In this document: positions 18,736 to 28,863 of the stretch, one piece after another
How the letters are laid out: the number at the start of each line of letters is the position of its first letter
How positions within the stretch are numbered: the first letter of the stretch is position 1
NCBI GenBank assembly: GCA_018696595.1
Contig: JABHQW010000008.1
Span: 204,522-268,521, forward strand
Length of the DNA stretch: 64,000 nucleotides
Direction of reading: 5' to 3'
Source: Candidatus Woesearchaeota archaeon
Lineage (GTDB): Archaea > Nanobdellota > Nanobdellia > Woesearchaeales > GW2011-AR9
Made by a program: the position numbers and the translations under genes
The notes under the pieces: model-generated
Databases searched by the model: none
Seen by the model: the letters and a program-made list of their open reading frames with translations, nothing else
What the model was told of the DNA's origin: nothing

Positions 18736-19126
18736 TATTTTGCAGTAATTCCTCTTTAGTTAAGCCTCTAATCTTGGCTTTTTCCAAAGAAGCGAGCCAA
18801 CATTTGCCTGTATTCTCTAAGTCTTCTAACATTAAGAAATACCAATCGTGATCGGGGAATTTAATTGCGGCCCAAGCTTCTGCACCAAAATTATTAGAAA
18901 ATGTTCTTAGTTGTTCTATTTCTGAGCCCGAGAAGTACTTTTTTTTATCTTTGGTAACTTTACATTCAATTGCTAATCTTCTGATAGCGTTCCCCGCAAG
19001 AATGTCTGGAGAGGGATATTGAGAAGATCCACTGCCTGCTGCCCTGATGCAACTGAATTCATTTTCATTGAAGAATTTAACTAGTTCTCTTTCTCCTTTA
19101 CTACCTTTGGCCTTACGATTTTTCAT
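18713..19126 (-). CDS. hjc: Holliday junction resolvase Hjc
   Basis: KGSKGERELVKFFNENEFSCIRAAGSGSSQYPSPDILAGNAIRRLAIECKVTK. Confidence 0.92.
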   Translation of the reverse strand: MKNRKAKGSKGERELVKFFNENEFSCIRAAGSGSSQYPSPDILAGNAIRRLAIECKVTKDKKKYFSGSEIEQLRTFSNNFGAEAWAAIKFPDHDWYFLMLEDLENTGKCWLASLEKAKIRGLTKEELLQNSDENRKV

Positions 19127-20013
19127 ACCCGAACCTTCATAAAATCTTCAGCAACAATAGTTTCATCAAAATGATCACGAGCTTCTTTAACAATCTCCGC
19201 AGTACTTTTATACCTGGGACTAATATGAGTAATAATTAATTTCTTAGCATTATTTTCAGAAGCAATTAAAGCAGCATCCTTAATTGTTAAGTGCATATAT
19301 TTCCTTGTTTTTTCTTTAATATCACTAAGATGTGTTCCTTCAGAAATTAATAAATCTGCATTCTTGGCTAGTTTGTTTGCACCATTACAAGGTAATGTGT
19401 CAGCAACGTAACTAATTTTTTTCTCTTCTACCAAATAAGTTACATCTTTAGATTTAATTTTCTTGCCGTTATGAATTACATCTTTACCAGCTTGTAACTG
19501 TCCTAAAATGGGACCTGATAACTTTAACTTCTCAGCCTTACCTATATTGATTCTTAATCTTTCTTTCTCAATAAAACTAAATCCGATACAATCAGCAGAA
19601 TGTTTTAATGGTTCCGCTCTTAAAATAAAATCATCATTTTCAAAACAAATTCCGGATTTAACTTCTTTAACTTCATAAGGGATAATATCTTTTGCTGCGA
19701 ATGATTTAAACATATGTTCCAAATATTTTTTACTTCCTTTCGGACCATAAATATATAATTTCTTGGCAAATTGATCTGCACCCATAGAACTCATTAATCC
19801 TGGAATTCCAAACACGTGGTCTCCATGCCAGTGACTGATCAATAACCTAGTAATTTTTGCTGGTTTGATTCCAGTAAGACGCATTTGTCTTTGTACATTT
19901 TCTCCACAATCAAACAGAATATTTTCAGTTTTATATTTAAGCATAAAGCTAGGATGATTACGTTTCTTAGTTGGTTGCATACAACTTGTTCCCAGGAAAA
20001 TTATTTCTACCAT
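19123..20013 (-). CDS. rnz: Ribonuclease Z
   Basis: LGTSCMQPTKKRNHPSFMLKY, ISHWHGDHVFGIPGL, late HISPRY. Confidence 0.95.
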   Translation of the reverse strand: MVEIIFLGTSCMQPTKKRNHPSFMLKYKTENILFDCGENVQRQMRLTGIKPAKITRLLISHWHGDHVFGIPGLMSSMGADQFAKKLYIYGPKGSKKYLEHMFKSFAAKDIIPYEVKEVKSGICFENDDFILRAEPLKHSADCIGFSFIEKERLRINIGKAEKLKLSGPILGQLQAGKDVIHNGKKIKSKDVTYLVEEKKISYVADTLPCNGANKLAKNADLLISEGTHLSDIKEKTRKYMHLTIKDAALIASENNAKKLIITHISPRYKSTAEIVKEARDHFDETIVAEDFMKVRV

Positions 20014-20061
20014 TATATTCTGTAATATATGGGTTCAGTTAATAAATTTAATGGAGAAAAA

Positions 20062-20415
20062 TCAATTTCCTTTGTATCCAAATTTCTGATCATACTCTTT
20101 ATGGTTAATAATATCAAGAACAAAAGCAATTATTTCAATTTTACTTTCTCCGTCAGTTAGTGTATATAACATTCGCCAATAAGCAGGAAGTTCTACACGA
20201 AATAAATTTGCAACGTTGTAATTTATAACATATTCTTTTGGAATTAATTTTTTTGCAATCGGATCTCCAAAATGAGGATTATCTTTAATCAATTCAACTT
20301 TTTGATTTACAGATTTAAGAATCATTCGTTCTGTTTTTGAAGTGGATGCTTCTTTGTTAAGGTATTTGTAAATTTCTTCTGCTTCGGGAGAAAGAACTAA
20401 TCTTACTGTTTTCAT
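20062..20415 (-). CDS. RelE/ParE-like toxin
   Basis: NLFRVELPAYWRMLYTL; paired with small wHTH gene by 4-bp overlap. Confidence 0.6.
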   Translation of the reverse strand: MKTVRLVLSPEAEEIYKYLNKEASTSKTERMILKSVNQKVELIKDNPHFGDPIAKKLIPKEYVINYNVANLFRVELPAYWRMLYTLTDGESKIEIIAFVLDIINHKEYDQKFGYKGN

Positions 20416-20681
20416 AATTCTAAACCTTTAGCAATAGCTTTTTGTAATTTCTTATTGGGGTTATGAATCCAAGTAATGCCTTTCATGGTTACCAAGATTT
20501 TATTACTATATTCTAAATATTCTAAAATTCCTTTCAAAGTATTATGATTGACTTGTTTAGGTAACTTTCTTTTTAGTTCTGCAATCGTCATTACACTATC
20601 TTCAGAATTTTTGATAGTATCTTCTACCATTAATACAGTGTTTAATGTTGGGGAATGTTCCATTTGTAACATATTTATCAC
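20412..20681 (-). CDS. wHTH antitoxin-like protein
   Basis: Small protein directly upstream of and overlapping the RelE-like gene. Confidence 0.55.
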   Translation of the reverse strand: MINMLQMEHSPTLNTVLMVEDTIKNSEDSVMTIAELKRKLPKQVNHNTLKGILEYLEYSNKILVTMKGITWIHNPNKKLQKAIAKGLEL

Positions 20682-20791
20682 CTATTGTTATTAGTTGATA
20701 ACTATTGTTTACTTACTGATATATAAAGATTTTGGTAATAAATCAAGAAAAATAATGATTTTTGGTTAACAAAAGGAGAATATTGTTTTCA

Positions 20792-21430
20792 TTAAATATC
20801 TAACACACTATCTAACTCATGCAAACTTTTAATCTTGGGGTGATACTCCCTAGAATTTCTACGATCAATTAAAACAGATTTCATGTCAATCTTTTTGGCA
20901 GCCATAATGTCTGACTGAATACTATCTCCAACCATTACGGCATCATCAACCGTTAAACCCAAATCAGATAACACGTGTTTAAAGAAATTTTTATCGGTTT
21001 TAATTAAACCCACTTCACAAGATAAATACGTTTTATCAAACAACTCTTCTAATTGAAATTTTTCCATTACTTGTTTAATTGAAAAACAATCAGTGTTAGA
21101 AACTAAAATCACTTTATACTTTTTTCTTAACTCTGTTAAAATTTCTTTAACTTCTTTATAAGGTTGCGCAAGCATCCAGTTTTTGTTCCACATCCCTACA
21201 AGAGTTTCAATTTTATGGTTCTTAATTTCAATCTGAAATTCTTTACAAATATTTTCAAAAGATTGTTTCAAGTTTTCAAACTTAGAAGTCATCATTGCTC
21301 GTTCCATCCTGACAACATATTCGGGGAATGGCAATTTAATCTCAAGGATGTTCTTCACTTGTTTAATCGGACTCCAGACTCCGTTTTCTACTAAAGTTCC
21401 CCAGAAGTCGAATAGAATGGCTTTTGTCAT
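20792..21430 (-). CDS. HAD-superfamily hydrolase
   Basis: ILFDFWGTLVENG, VSNTD, GLIKTDKNFF, MVGDSIQSDIMAAK. Confidence 0.9.
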   Translation of the reverse strand: MTKAILFDFWGTLVENGVWSPIKQVKNILEIKLPFPEYVVRMERAMMTSKFENLKQSFENICKEFQIEIKNHKIETLVGMWNKNWMLAQPYKEVKEILTELRKKYKVILVSNTDCFSIKQVMEKFQLEELFDKTYLSCEVGLIKTDKNFFKHVLSDLGLTVDDAVMVGDSIQSDIMAAKKIDMKSVLIDRRNSREYHPKIKSLHELDSVLDI

Positions 21431-21539
21431 CTAATAAACTAAATTAGCTTTAATCTATATATATTTTACTGAATTACAGACGTTATTTAAACTAGAAATC
21501 ACAAAAACGTTTATAAATTCCACTCAATTCTTCTTTAAC

Positions 21540-22556
21540 ATGACACCAGAAGAGAAATTCGAACTGATCAAAAGAAATACACAAGAAATTGTTACAGAAG
21601 AAGAAATGCTTGCTTTATTAAAGAAAAAGAAGCAACCAGCAATTTATTTAGGTACTGCAGTTACTGGCAGACCACACATTGGATATTTTGTTTGGGTTCT
21701 TAAAATGGCAGATTTTCTTAAAGCTGGATTCAAAGTAAAATTATTATTAGCAGATATGCATGGTGCTTTAGATAATTGTCCTTGGGATGTTTTAGAAAAA
21801 AGGTTTAATTATTATTCAACTGTAATTCCATTAATGTTTAAAGCAATTGGTGCAGACATTAAAAACTTTCAAATCGTTAAAGGATCCTCTTTCCAATTAA
21901 AAAAAGAATACACTTTAGATTTGTTAAAAATGTCTACCTTCGCTTCTATTAACGATGCTAAACGAGCAGCTTCAGAAGTTGTTAAGTTTGGTAACAACCC
22001 TAAACTATCTGGTTTGATTTATCCGTTAATGCAAGCTTTAGATGAAGAATATTTGAAAGTAGATGTTCAATATGGGGGAGTAGATCAAAGAAAAATTTTA
22101 ATGTTTGCTCGTGAAAATTTGCCCAAAATTGGTTACAAACCAAGAGTTGAAGTAATGACGCCTTTACTGCCGGGATTAACTGGTAAGAAAATGTCCGCTT
22201 CAGATTTAAAATCTAAAATTGATTTATTAGATACTAATAAGGAAGTTGAAGATAAGTTGAAGAAAGCTTTCTGTGAAGAAGGTGTTGTTGAAGAAAATGG
22301 CGTTTTGGCCTTTTTGAAACATGTGGTTATGGTTCTTAAACAAGATGCGGGGAAGAAATTTGTAATTGATCGGCCAGAAAAGTTTGGTGGTAAATTAGAA
22401 TTCTCTACTTATGAAGAAATTGAGAAAGTTTTCGTTAAGAAAGAATTACATCCATTAGATCTGAAAATTGCTTTGGCTAAAGAAGTCAATAATCTTCTGA
22501 AAGTGTTTAAGGATAAGAAACTGGAAAAGATCTCTAAAGACGGTTATGGTGAATGA
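21540..22556 (+). CDS. tyrS: Tyrosyl-tRNA synthetase
   Basis: AIYLGTAVTGRPHIGYF, GGVDQRKI, KKMSAS (KMSKS-like). Confidence 0.95.
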   Translation: MTPEEKFELIKRNTQEIVTEEEMLALLKKKKQPAIYLGTAVTGRPHIGYFVWVLKMADFLKAGFKVKLLLADMHGALDNCPWDVLEKRFNYYSTVIPLMFKAIGADIKNFQIVKGSSFQLKKEYTLDLLKMSTFASINDAKRAASEVVKFGNNPKLSGLIYPLMQALDEEYLKVDVQYGGVDQRKILMFARENLPKIGYKPRVEVMTPLLPGLTGKKMSASDLKSKIDLLDTNKEVEDKLKKAFCEEGVVEENGVLAFLKHVVMVLKQDAGKKFVIDRPEKFGGKLEFSTYEEIEKVFVKKELHPLDLKIALAKEVNNLLKVFKDKKLEKISKDGYGE

Positions 22557-22565
22557 TTTATTTAT

Positions 22566-23768
22566 TCACTTCCCTTCTAACACAACCAAGGTATGATAAT
22601 TAAAATACTTGTTAATCACTCTTCTAACATCAGCAATAGTAACCTCTTTGATCTTCTTGATATAAGAATTCATCAAATCTACAGATTTAACCTGTTCCCA
22701 ATAAACTATTTGATCTGCAACTTTCTGAGGGTCTTCAATATCTAATAAATAATCTCCTTCGATATAATCTTTAGCTTCTTTTAAATCGATAGTATTAATT
22801 TTTTTCAATTTTTCAATCTCTGCAAAAATCATTTTTTTAACTAAAGGAAGATTCTTTTTGTCAATCGTAGCGTAAACTGCAAAGTAACCATAAGTTGAAT
22901 CATTCAAGTTTTGTGTTCCCACATCATAAGCTAATCCTTTTTTGCCACGAATCTCTGTAAACATTCTTCCACTTTGACCACGGCCAAGAATTCCATTGAT
23001 CACATCTAAGATATAACTGTCTGGATGGCTTCTAGGAATTGTTTTAAATCCCATTGCTGCATAAGTACTAGCAATCTTGCGTTTTTCTTTTTTCAAAGTG
23101 TTAGATTTAGCTACTGGTTCATTTACTTTTTTCAAAGTTACATCTTTTCCTTTTTCAAAAACAAATTTGTCTTCCAATTCTTTTTTCCATCCTTTAACGT
23201 CCCCAACTACAGAAATGATCATGTTATTTGGAACGTAATATCTGTTAAAATAATCCATTACTTTTTCTCTATTTAGGTTCTTAATAACATTCTTAGAACC
23301 ATAAACTGGATTTTTGCTGGGGTGTTTCTTGAAAATTGTTCTTTGTAATAAATCCCATTGATAATATCTTGGTTCATCATGAACCAAATCAATTTCTTTA
23401 ATTACAATATTTTTTTCTTTATCTAAATCCTTAGGGTCAAATAAAGAGTTTTGTAAAATATCTGATAAAACATCTACTCCTTTAGTGAAATGTTTCTTTA
23501 AAACTTTAACATAAAAGCAAGTTCTTTCATTGGTAGTGTAAGCGTTAAACTCTCCGCCAATTTTTTCAATTTCGTTAGATATTAACCAGTTATTAGGTCT
23601 CTTCTTAGTACCTTCAAAAACCATATGTTCAATGAAATGAGAAATACCTCTTTCGGTCTCAGTTTCGTTATTACTGCCTACTTTAACCATTACTTCAATA
23701 ACTACAGCATTACTCTTATTTTGCTGAAAATATACAGTTAAACCGTTATCTAACACTACCTTTTTCAT
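22566..23768 (-). CDS. M16-family (pitrilysin-like) zinc peptidase
   Basis: Inverted zinc motif HFIEHMVFEGT and downstream NAYT...R. Confidence 0.9.
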   Translation of the reverse strand: MKKVVLDNGLTVYFQQNKSNAVVIEVMVKVGSNNETETERGISHFIEHMVFEGTKKRPNNWLISNEIEKIGGEFNAYTTNERTCFYVKVLKKHFTKGVDVLSDILQNSLFDPKDLDKEKNIVIKEIDLVHDEPRYYQWDLLQRTIFKKHPSKNPVYGSKNVIKNLNREKVMDYFNRYYVPNNMIISVVGDVKGWKKELEDKFVFEKGKDVTLKKVNEPVAKSNTLKKEKRKIASTYAAMGFKTIPRSHPDSYILDVINGILGRGQSGRMFTEIRGKKGLAYDVGTQNLNDSTYGYFAVYATIDKKNLPLVKKMIFAEIEKLKKINTIDLKEAKDYIEGDYLLDIEDPQKVADQIVYWEQVKSVDLMNSYIKKIKEVTIADVRRVINKYFNYHTLVVLEGK

Positions 23769-23830
23769 ATATAATAGTATATATTTAAGGTTTATAAATG
23801 ATTTGGTGAAGTGTAATAAAAAGAAGATTT

Positions 23831-24097
23831 TTATTCGAAATATCTGGTGTCCATTTCATTTGAATCTGCTTCAATTATAACATCACATCCATAAATGCTT
23901 TGTGAAGAATTTGGCGTATAAATTGTTGCAGGATTAACATTTTTTATTATTGCTGTTTCTGGAATTGTTGCAAATTGATCTTTGATATAAAAATAACTGG
24001 TGGCTAACGAAAGTGTTGCTAATACTCCAATAAAGGTATAAAATTTCCCCAATCCAGAACTAACTCTTTTTTCTAAAGGTTCGTTTTTTCCATTCAT
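23831..24097 (-). CDS. Small single-TM hypothetical protein
   Basis: ORF with one TM segment. Confidence 0.4.
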   Translation of the reverse strand: MNGKNEPLEKRVSSGLGKFYTFIGVLATLSLATSYFYIKDQFATIPETAIIKNVNPATIYTPNSSQSIYGCDVIIEADSNEMDTRYFE

Positions 24098-24192
24098 AAA
24101 TATTATTTATTATTTCACCTTTATATTTATTTCTCCATTAAAGAATATAAAAAAGACAAAGTTTTTAACTTAAACCTCCATTACAAAACAAC

Positions 24193-25224
24193 ATGAAACT
24201 AAAACAGTTCCAATCATACTTAAAAAAACAGAAAATTGACTTAGCAATTCTTAATGAGTCAGACGTAAATACGACTTATTTTACCCAAATTAAGCCCAGT
24301 TATTCATTATTATTGATTGGACAAAGAACCGCTAACTTATATTTAACAAAATTAGATAAAATTCCAGATTTAAAAGAGTTCAAAGTTAAAGTTTTAGAAA
24401 AAGGTTGGGAAAAGAAACTTAACAAAAATGTAAAAAGAATTGGTTTAAATTATGCTTCTGTAACAATGAATGGTTCTAGAAGAATTAAAAGATTATTTCC
24501 AAAAGCTAAATTTAGTGACATTTCTAAACAATTGAACAAATTAAGAACAACTAAAACAGAGCAAGAATGTAAGTGCATTAATCAAGCTTGTAAAATAACT
24601 GACTATGCGTTTAGTGAAATGTTAAAAAACATAAGAAAACTAAAAACAGAACAACAAGTAGCAGACTTTATTGACAGAAAATTCAAAGAAAAAGGAGCAG
24701 AATCAGCATTTCCAACAATTGTCGCTATGGGGAAGAATGCTGCAGTCCCTCACCATTTAACTTCTAATCAGAAACTTAAACGAGGATTCTTATTATTAGA
24801 TTTCGGTGCCAAGTATAAATATTACTGTGCAGATATGTCGAGAACTATTTTTTTAGGCACTCCTAAAAAACAAGAAATTGAAATGTATAACCTATTATTA
24901 AATGCTCAAGAACAAGCAATTAAGGAATCAAGCCAAGTTAAAACATTTTTTGAATTAGATCAATTAGTAAGAAAACAATTAGGGAAATATTCTTCTCACT
25001 TTATTCATTCATTGGGACATGGCTTAGGGTTAGAAATCCATGAAAGTCCTTCATATATTAAAGAATCTAAGCAAGAAATCAAGCCGGGACATGTATTTAC
25101 AATCGAACCAGGAGTCTATTTTCCGGGCAAATTTGGCATCAGGATTGAAGATACTGTTATTTATAATGATAAAGTTAAGGTTTTGACCAAAAGTAAGAAA
25201 GAATTGGTTTGTGTTAAAATCTAA
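24193..25224 (+). CDS. M24-family aminopeptidase / Xaa-Pro dipeptidase
   Basis: LLDFGAKYKYYCADMSRT, HSLGHGLGLEIHESP, FTIEPGVY, GIRIEDT. Confidence 0.93.
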   Translation: MKLKQFQSYLKKQKIDLAILNESDVNTTYFTQIKPSYSLLLIGQRTANLYLTKLDKIPDLKEFKVKVLEKGWEKKLNKNVKRIGLNYASVTMNGSRRIKRLFPKAKFSDISKQLNKLRTTKTEQECKCINQACKITDYAFSEMLKNIRKLKTEQQVADFIDRKFKEKGAESAFPTIVAMGKNAAVPHHLTSNQKLKRGFLLLDFGAKYKYYCADMSRTIFLGTPKKQEIEMYNLLLNAQEQAIKESSQVKTFFELDQLVRKQLGKYSSHFIHSLGHGLGLEIHESPSYIKESKQEIKPGHVFTIEPGVYFPGKFGIRIEDTVIYNDKVKVLTKSKKELVCVKI

Positions 25225-25286
25225 CTTTTAAACCAAAAGCTTTTAAAATAAACCCAAATATAACATAACATTTATAAATACACAGC

Positions 25287-25361
25287 GGGGCTGTAGTGTA
25301 GCTTGGTCTAGCATTGGGCGTTTGGGACGCTTAGACCCCAGTTCAAATCTGGGCAGCCCCA
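25287..25361 (+). tRNA. tRNA-Pro(TGG)
   Basis: GGGGCTG/CAGCCCC acceptor, anticodon loop TTTGGGA, T-arm CCCAG-TTCAAAT-CTGGG, upstream TTTATAAATA. Confidence 0.93.
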
Positions 25362-25391
25362 CTTATATTCAATTACAAGGAGAAATTAAAC

Positions 25392-25583
25392 ATGCCAACA
25401 AAAAGATTTGGAGCCCGATATGGGAGAAAACCGAGAAAGAAACTAACTAAAGTTGAATCTCAATATAAAGGTAAACAGAAATGTCCTTACTGTAACAAGG
25501 AAGGTATAAAGAGAGTTGCTATTGGGATTTGGCAATGTAGGAAATGCGAAGTAAAGTTTGCCGGTAGGGCGTATACTATCTAA
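25392..25583 (+). CDS. rpl37ae: Ribosomal protein L37Ae (eL43)
   Basis: MPTKRFGARYGRKPRKK...CPYC...WQCRKC. Confidence 0.95.
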   Translation: MPTKRFGARYGRKPRKKLTKVESQYKGKQKCPYCNKEGIKRVAIGIWQCRKCEVKFAGRAYTI

Positions 25584-25597
25584 AAGGTGCTTAAAAA

Positions 25598-25732
25598 ATG
25601 TATTATGTCTGTTTTGATTGTGGAAAGAAAGTTAATGATGAATATCTTGGAACTAAAGTAAGATGCCCATACTGTGGCGGAAAAGTTCTTTACAAAGATA
25701 GAAGAACCGTCAATAAAATAAAGGCACGATAA
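25598..25732 (+). CDS. rpoP: DNA-directed RNA polymerase subunit P (Rpo12), 44 aa, absent from the ORF track
   Basis: Manual translation MYYVCFDCGKKVNDEYLGTKVRCPYCGGKVLYKDRRTVNKIKAR. Confidence 0.93.
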   Translation: MYYVCFDCGKKVNDEYLGTKVRCPYCGGKVLYKDRRTVNKIKAR

Positions 25733-25733
25733 A

Positions 25734-26060
25734 ATGTCTGAAAAAGTTCAACAAATACAAATTCTTCAACAGAATTTACAACAGCTCGGGATGCAAAAAC
25801 AGCAAGTTCAATCTCAGTTAATCGAAAGCGAATCTGCAATAAAAGAATTAGAGTCTACTTCTCAAGCTTATAAAATTGTTGGGAAGATTATGATTGCTTC
25901 TAATAAAGAAGATTTGATTAAAGATCTTGAAGAGAAGAAACAAACTAACGAAGCTCGTCTGAAAACGTTTATTGAGCAAGAAAATACTCTTAAACAAAAT
26001 ATTGAATCTTTACAGCAAGAAATTGTTTCTGAGATGAAAAAAGATAAAGAAGAAAATTAA
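25734..26060 (+). CDS. pfdB: Prefoldin beta subunit
   Basis: Coiled coil with central hairpin YKIVGKIMIASNKEDLIKDLEEKK. Confidence 0.9.
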   Translation: MSEKVQQIQILQQNLQQLGMQKQQVQSQLIESESAIKELESTSQAYKIVGKIMIASNKEDLIKDLEEKKQTNEARLKTFIEQENTLKQNIESLQQEIVSEMKKDKEEN

Positions 26061-26064
26061 TCAT

Positions 26065-26182
26065 TTTAGCAACCTTGTCAAAGGAGGCGATTTTTCTAAT
26101 TTTTTTAAATAAATAGTACGAAACAAAGTGTAGTGGCCAAAATACAATTAGAAAAATAATAAACGCCGTGCAGGTTGCTAAA
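26065..26182. repeat. 118-nt long imperfect hairpin between convergent genes
   Basis: TTTAGCAACCT(26065-26075)/AGGTTGCTAAA(26172-26182); GGCG/CGCC; ATTTTTCTAATT/AATTAGAAAAAT. Confidence 0.75.
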
Positions 26183-26740
26183 TTAATCATTACTTTTTCT
26201 TAATTTAAATTTTGATTTTAAAAATAAATTGTTAGGAACATAAAGAATATCTCCACTATCAGTTTTAATTTCTGTTTCTAAATAACCAATCTTTTCAACT
26301 CTACCAGAAATTTCTTTTACTTCTACTCTTCGTCCTTCTTTAATTTGTCCTTTTCTTAAAATGTAAATCCAACCAATTAAATTAGGAATAACGTCTTTTA
26401 AACCCACTAAGAAAGTAAGTATAATTAACATTAAAACCGCCCCTAGGACTAAGTAAAGCACGATTGAAGTGATTCCAAGATGATTTAAGAAAACTACAAT
26501 AAAGACCAAATAGATTACCCATGAAATAATGTTACTTACCCATTTATCGATATTTTGTGTGATTCCTACTTTTCCTAGTAATTTATTTAGTTCAATTTCT
26601 CTTAGTAATCTATATACTAATTTCTGAGCTAAGATACCTAAACCAAAGCCAGCGATTAAAATTACTATTCCTACAATGATTGTGTAAATGTATGATTGAG
26701 CTGTTTGAACAACCCCACTTACACCTGTTGCATTAACCAT
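26183..26740 (-). CDS. MscS-like mechanosensitive channel protein
   Basis: TM segments then SGRVEKIGYLETEIKTDSGDILYVPNNLFL. Confidence 0.75.
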   Translation of the reverse strand: MVNATGVSGVVQTAQSYIYTIIVGIVILIAGFGLGILAQKLVYRLLREIELNKLLGKVGITQNIDKWVSNIISWVIYLVFIVVFLNHLGITSIVLYLVLGAVLMLIILTFLVGLKDVIPNLIGWIYILRKGQIKEGRRVEVKEISGRVEKIGYLETEIKTDSGDILYVPNNLFLKSKFKLRKSND

Positions 26741-26819
26741 AATCTTCTAAGCACTTCTTTCATTTATAAAAATTGCGAAAAACTATATAAAGCAGACTAA
26801 GATTGTACCATTTAGTATT

Positions 26820-27917
26820 ATGGTTGATTACAATAAGAAAATCAAGGAATTGCAGGATGAGTTAAAGAAAACCAAGTACAATAAGGCTACTCAAGGCCAT
26901 ATTGGGATAGTTAAAGCTAAAATTGCTCAGCTTAAAGAAAAACAAGAATCTCGTGTTTCTAAAAAAACTGGAAAATCTGAACATGGTTATACTGTTAGAA
27001 AGTCCGGTGATGGGACTGTTTTATTATTAGGATTTCCTTCTGCGGGAAAGTCCACATTATTAAACGCATTAACTGGAGCAGATTCTGAAGTTGGTGCTTA
27101 TGAATTTACAACTTTATCTGTCGTTCCAGGAATGATGGAATATAAACAAGCTAAGATTCAGATCTTAGATGTTCCTGGAATTGTTTCTGGAGCAGCTTCT
27201 GGTAAGGGGAGAGGAAAAGAAGTTCTTACAGTTATTCAAAACGCTGATTTGGTTCTTATTGTTATTGATGTTAATCATCCTGAACATTATCCTGCGATAT
27301 TAAGAGAAGTTTGGGAATCTCGAATTCGTCTTAATAAAAAGAAACCACAAGTTTGGATTAAGAAAAAAGCTCAAGGTGGAATCCAAATAGGAAAAACTGT
27401 TGAGTTAAATGTTGATGATGAAACAATTAAAAAAGTTCTTCGCGAATTTAAGTTAGTTAATGCCGAAGTGTTAATAAGAAGTCCAATTGATATTGATGAT
27501 TTTATTGATTGTATTGAAGGAAATAAAAAATATGTGCACTCATTAACTTGCGTTAGTAAAGTTGATTTAGCCTCTGCTTCTAAAGTTAGTAAGGTAAAAA
27601 AAGAATTGAATGCTGACTTATTAGTTTCTGCAGAAGATGGATTAAACATTAATCAGTTGAGAGAAATGATTTTTCAAAAATTAGATTTTATTAGAATTTA
27701 TATGAAAGAACCCCGTAAAGAAGCAGACATGAAAGAACCAATGATTATCTATCGCGGAGCAACTATAAGGGATGTTTGTTCAAAGACGCATAAAGATTTT
27801 GTAAAGAAATTTAGGTTTGCTCGAGTGTGGGGAAAGTCCGCTAAACATCCAGCACAGAAAGTATCTTTAAGACATAAACTTCAAGATGAAGATATTCTAG
27901 AATTGCATTTGGATTAA
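26820..27917 (+). CDS. DRG/Obg-family GTPase
   Basis: LLGFPSAGKSTLLNALTGADSEVGAYEFTTL, LDVPGIV, C-terminal TGS-like domain. Confidence 0.95.
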   Translation: MVDYNKKIKELQDELKKTKYNKATQGHIGIVKAKIAQLKEKQESRVSKKTGKSEHGYTVRKSGDGTVLLLGFPSAGKSTLLNALTGADSEVGAYEFTTLSVVPGMMEYKQAKIQILDVPGIVSGAASGKGRGKEVLTVIQNADLVLIVIDVNHPEHYPAILREVWESRIRLNKKKPQVWIKKKAQGGIQIGKTVELNVDDETIKKVLREFKLVNAEVLIRSPIDIDDFIDCIEGNKKYVHSLTCVSKVDLASASKVSKVKKELNADLLVSAEDGLNINQLREMIFQKLDFIRIYMKEPRKEADMKEPMIIYRGATIRDVCSKTHKDFVKKFRFARVWGKSAKHPAQKVSLRHKLQDEDILELHLD

Positions 27918-27918
27918 A

Positions 27919-28812
27919 TCATAAACTATCAATCCAGTCTTTCTTTAATTTAAAACCATTCTTTCTAGCTAATTTAGAAATCGCTTTATCGAAACAACTC
28001 CCGTATTGAGCAGCTTTCTTTTTTCGCCAAGCGAATTCTCCCAAAAAATCTTCGGCAATCTCTCTCAGAATAACCTTCTTCTTTTCTTCTACAATTTTCC
28101 AATCTCCCGGAAGTTTCATTGCATATTCAATTAAATCTTTGTCCAAGAAAGGTGTTTTTATTTGAATGTTAAGTTCTTTAGCTAGATTAAAATCTCTAAC
28201 TAAATCTCGGTCCCACATATATTTTAATCCCTGCCAACATTCATGATTGATGTTAGCAACTTTATCGTGTCGGTCATAACCAGCAAAAATCTCTTCTGAA
28301 CCTAATCCACCAAGAAAGTAATTAATATTATCTTTTATTCCTAATTCTGCTGCCGCCATAACTACTGCACCAACACCAATATTAACTACATCGGTTTTGT
28401 TTACTAGTTTTAGAATTGCTACTGTTTTCTTAATAATTTCTTCGGCTTCTTCTAAATTATAAACTTTAAACTTCAAATTGAGGTTTAATTTCTTGGCAAC
28501 TTTCTGAGCTTCGATAATATCTTCTGGTTCTTTAGTAATGTCATCTTGAAATCCAACGGCGTAACAAGTAAAATCCTTATGAAATATTTTTGCAACTGCC
28601 GCAATGAAAGAACTGTCTACTCCGCCTGAGAAAAAAATACCAAACTTTCCTTCTGGTAATCTTGACTTAACTGCTTGAAGTAATTTTTCTCTTAGAACTT
28701 TTTTTGCTTCTGATTTGTCAGCAATAGTTTCTTTTGTATGAAAAGTATCAATCAACTTACCCCAATCTACTTTGTGGATTAATTCATTGTTTTGGATAAA
28801 GATTTCTTTCAT
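27919..28812 (-). CDS. Asparagine synthase C-terminal-domain-like ATP-PPase
   Basis: FFSGGVDSSF, GGLGSEEIFAGYDRH; no glutaminase domain. Confidence 0.85.
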   Translation of the reverse strand: MKEIFIQNNELIHKVDWGKLIDTFHTKETIADKSEAKKVLREKLLQAVKSRLPEGKFGIFFSGGVDSSFIAAVAKIFHKDFTCYAVGFQDDITKEPEDIIEAQKVAKKLNLNLKFKVYNLEEAEEIIKKTVAILKLVNKTDVVNIGVGAVVMAAAELGIKDNINYFLGGLGSEEIFAGYDRHDKVANINHECWQGLKYMWDRDLVRDFNLAKELNIQIKTPFLDKDLIEYAMKLPGDWKIVEEKKKVILREIAEDFLGEFAWRKKKAAQYGSCFDKAISKLARKNGFKLKKDWIDSL

Positions 28813-28863
28813 GGTTCTATAATTTCCTATAAATTTATAAAATATTGCACTAAAAAGAACATT

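Noticed and set aside
25990-26190. 66-aa minus ORF between prefoldin and MscS-like genes
   Set aside because: Mostly overlaps the long hairpin and prefoldin 3' end; no RBS or family features. The inverted repeat is the better explanation.
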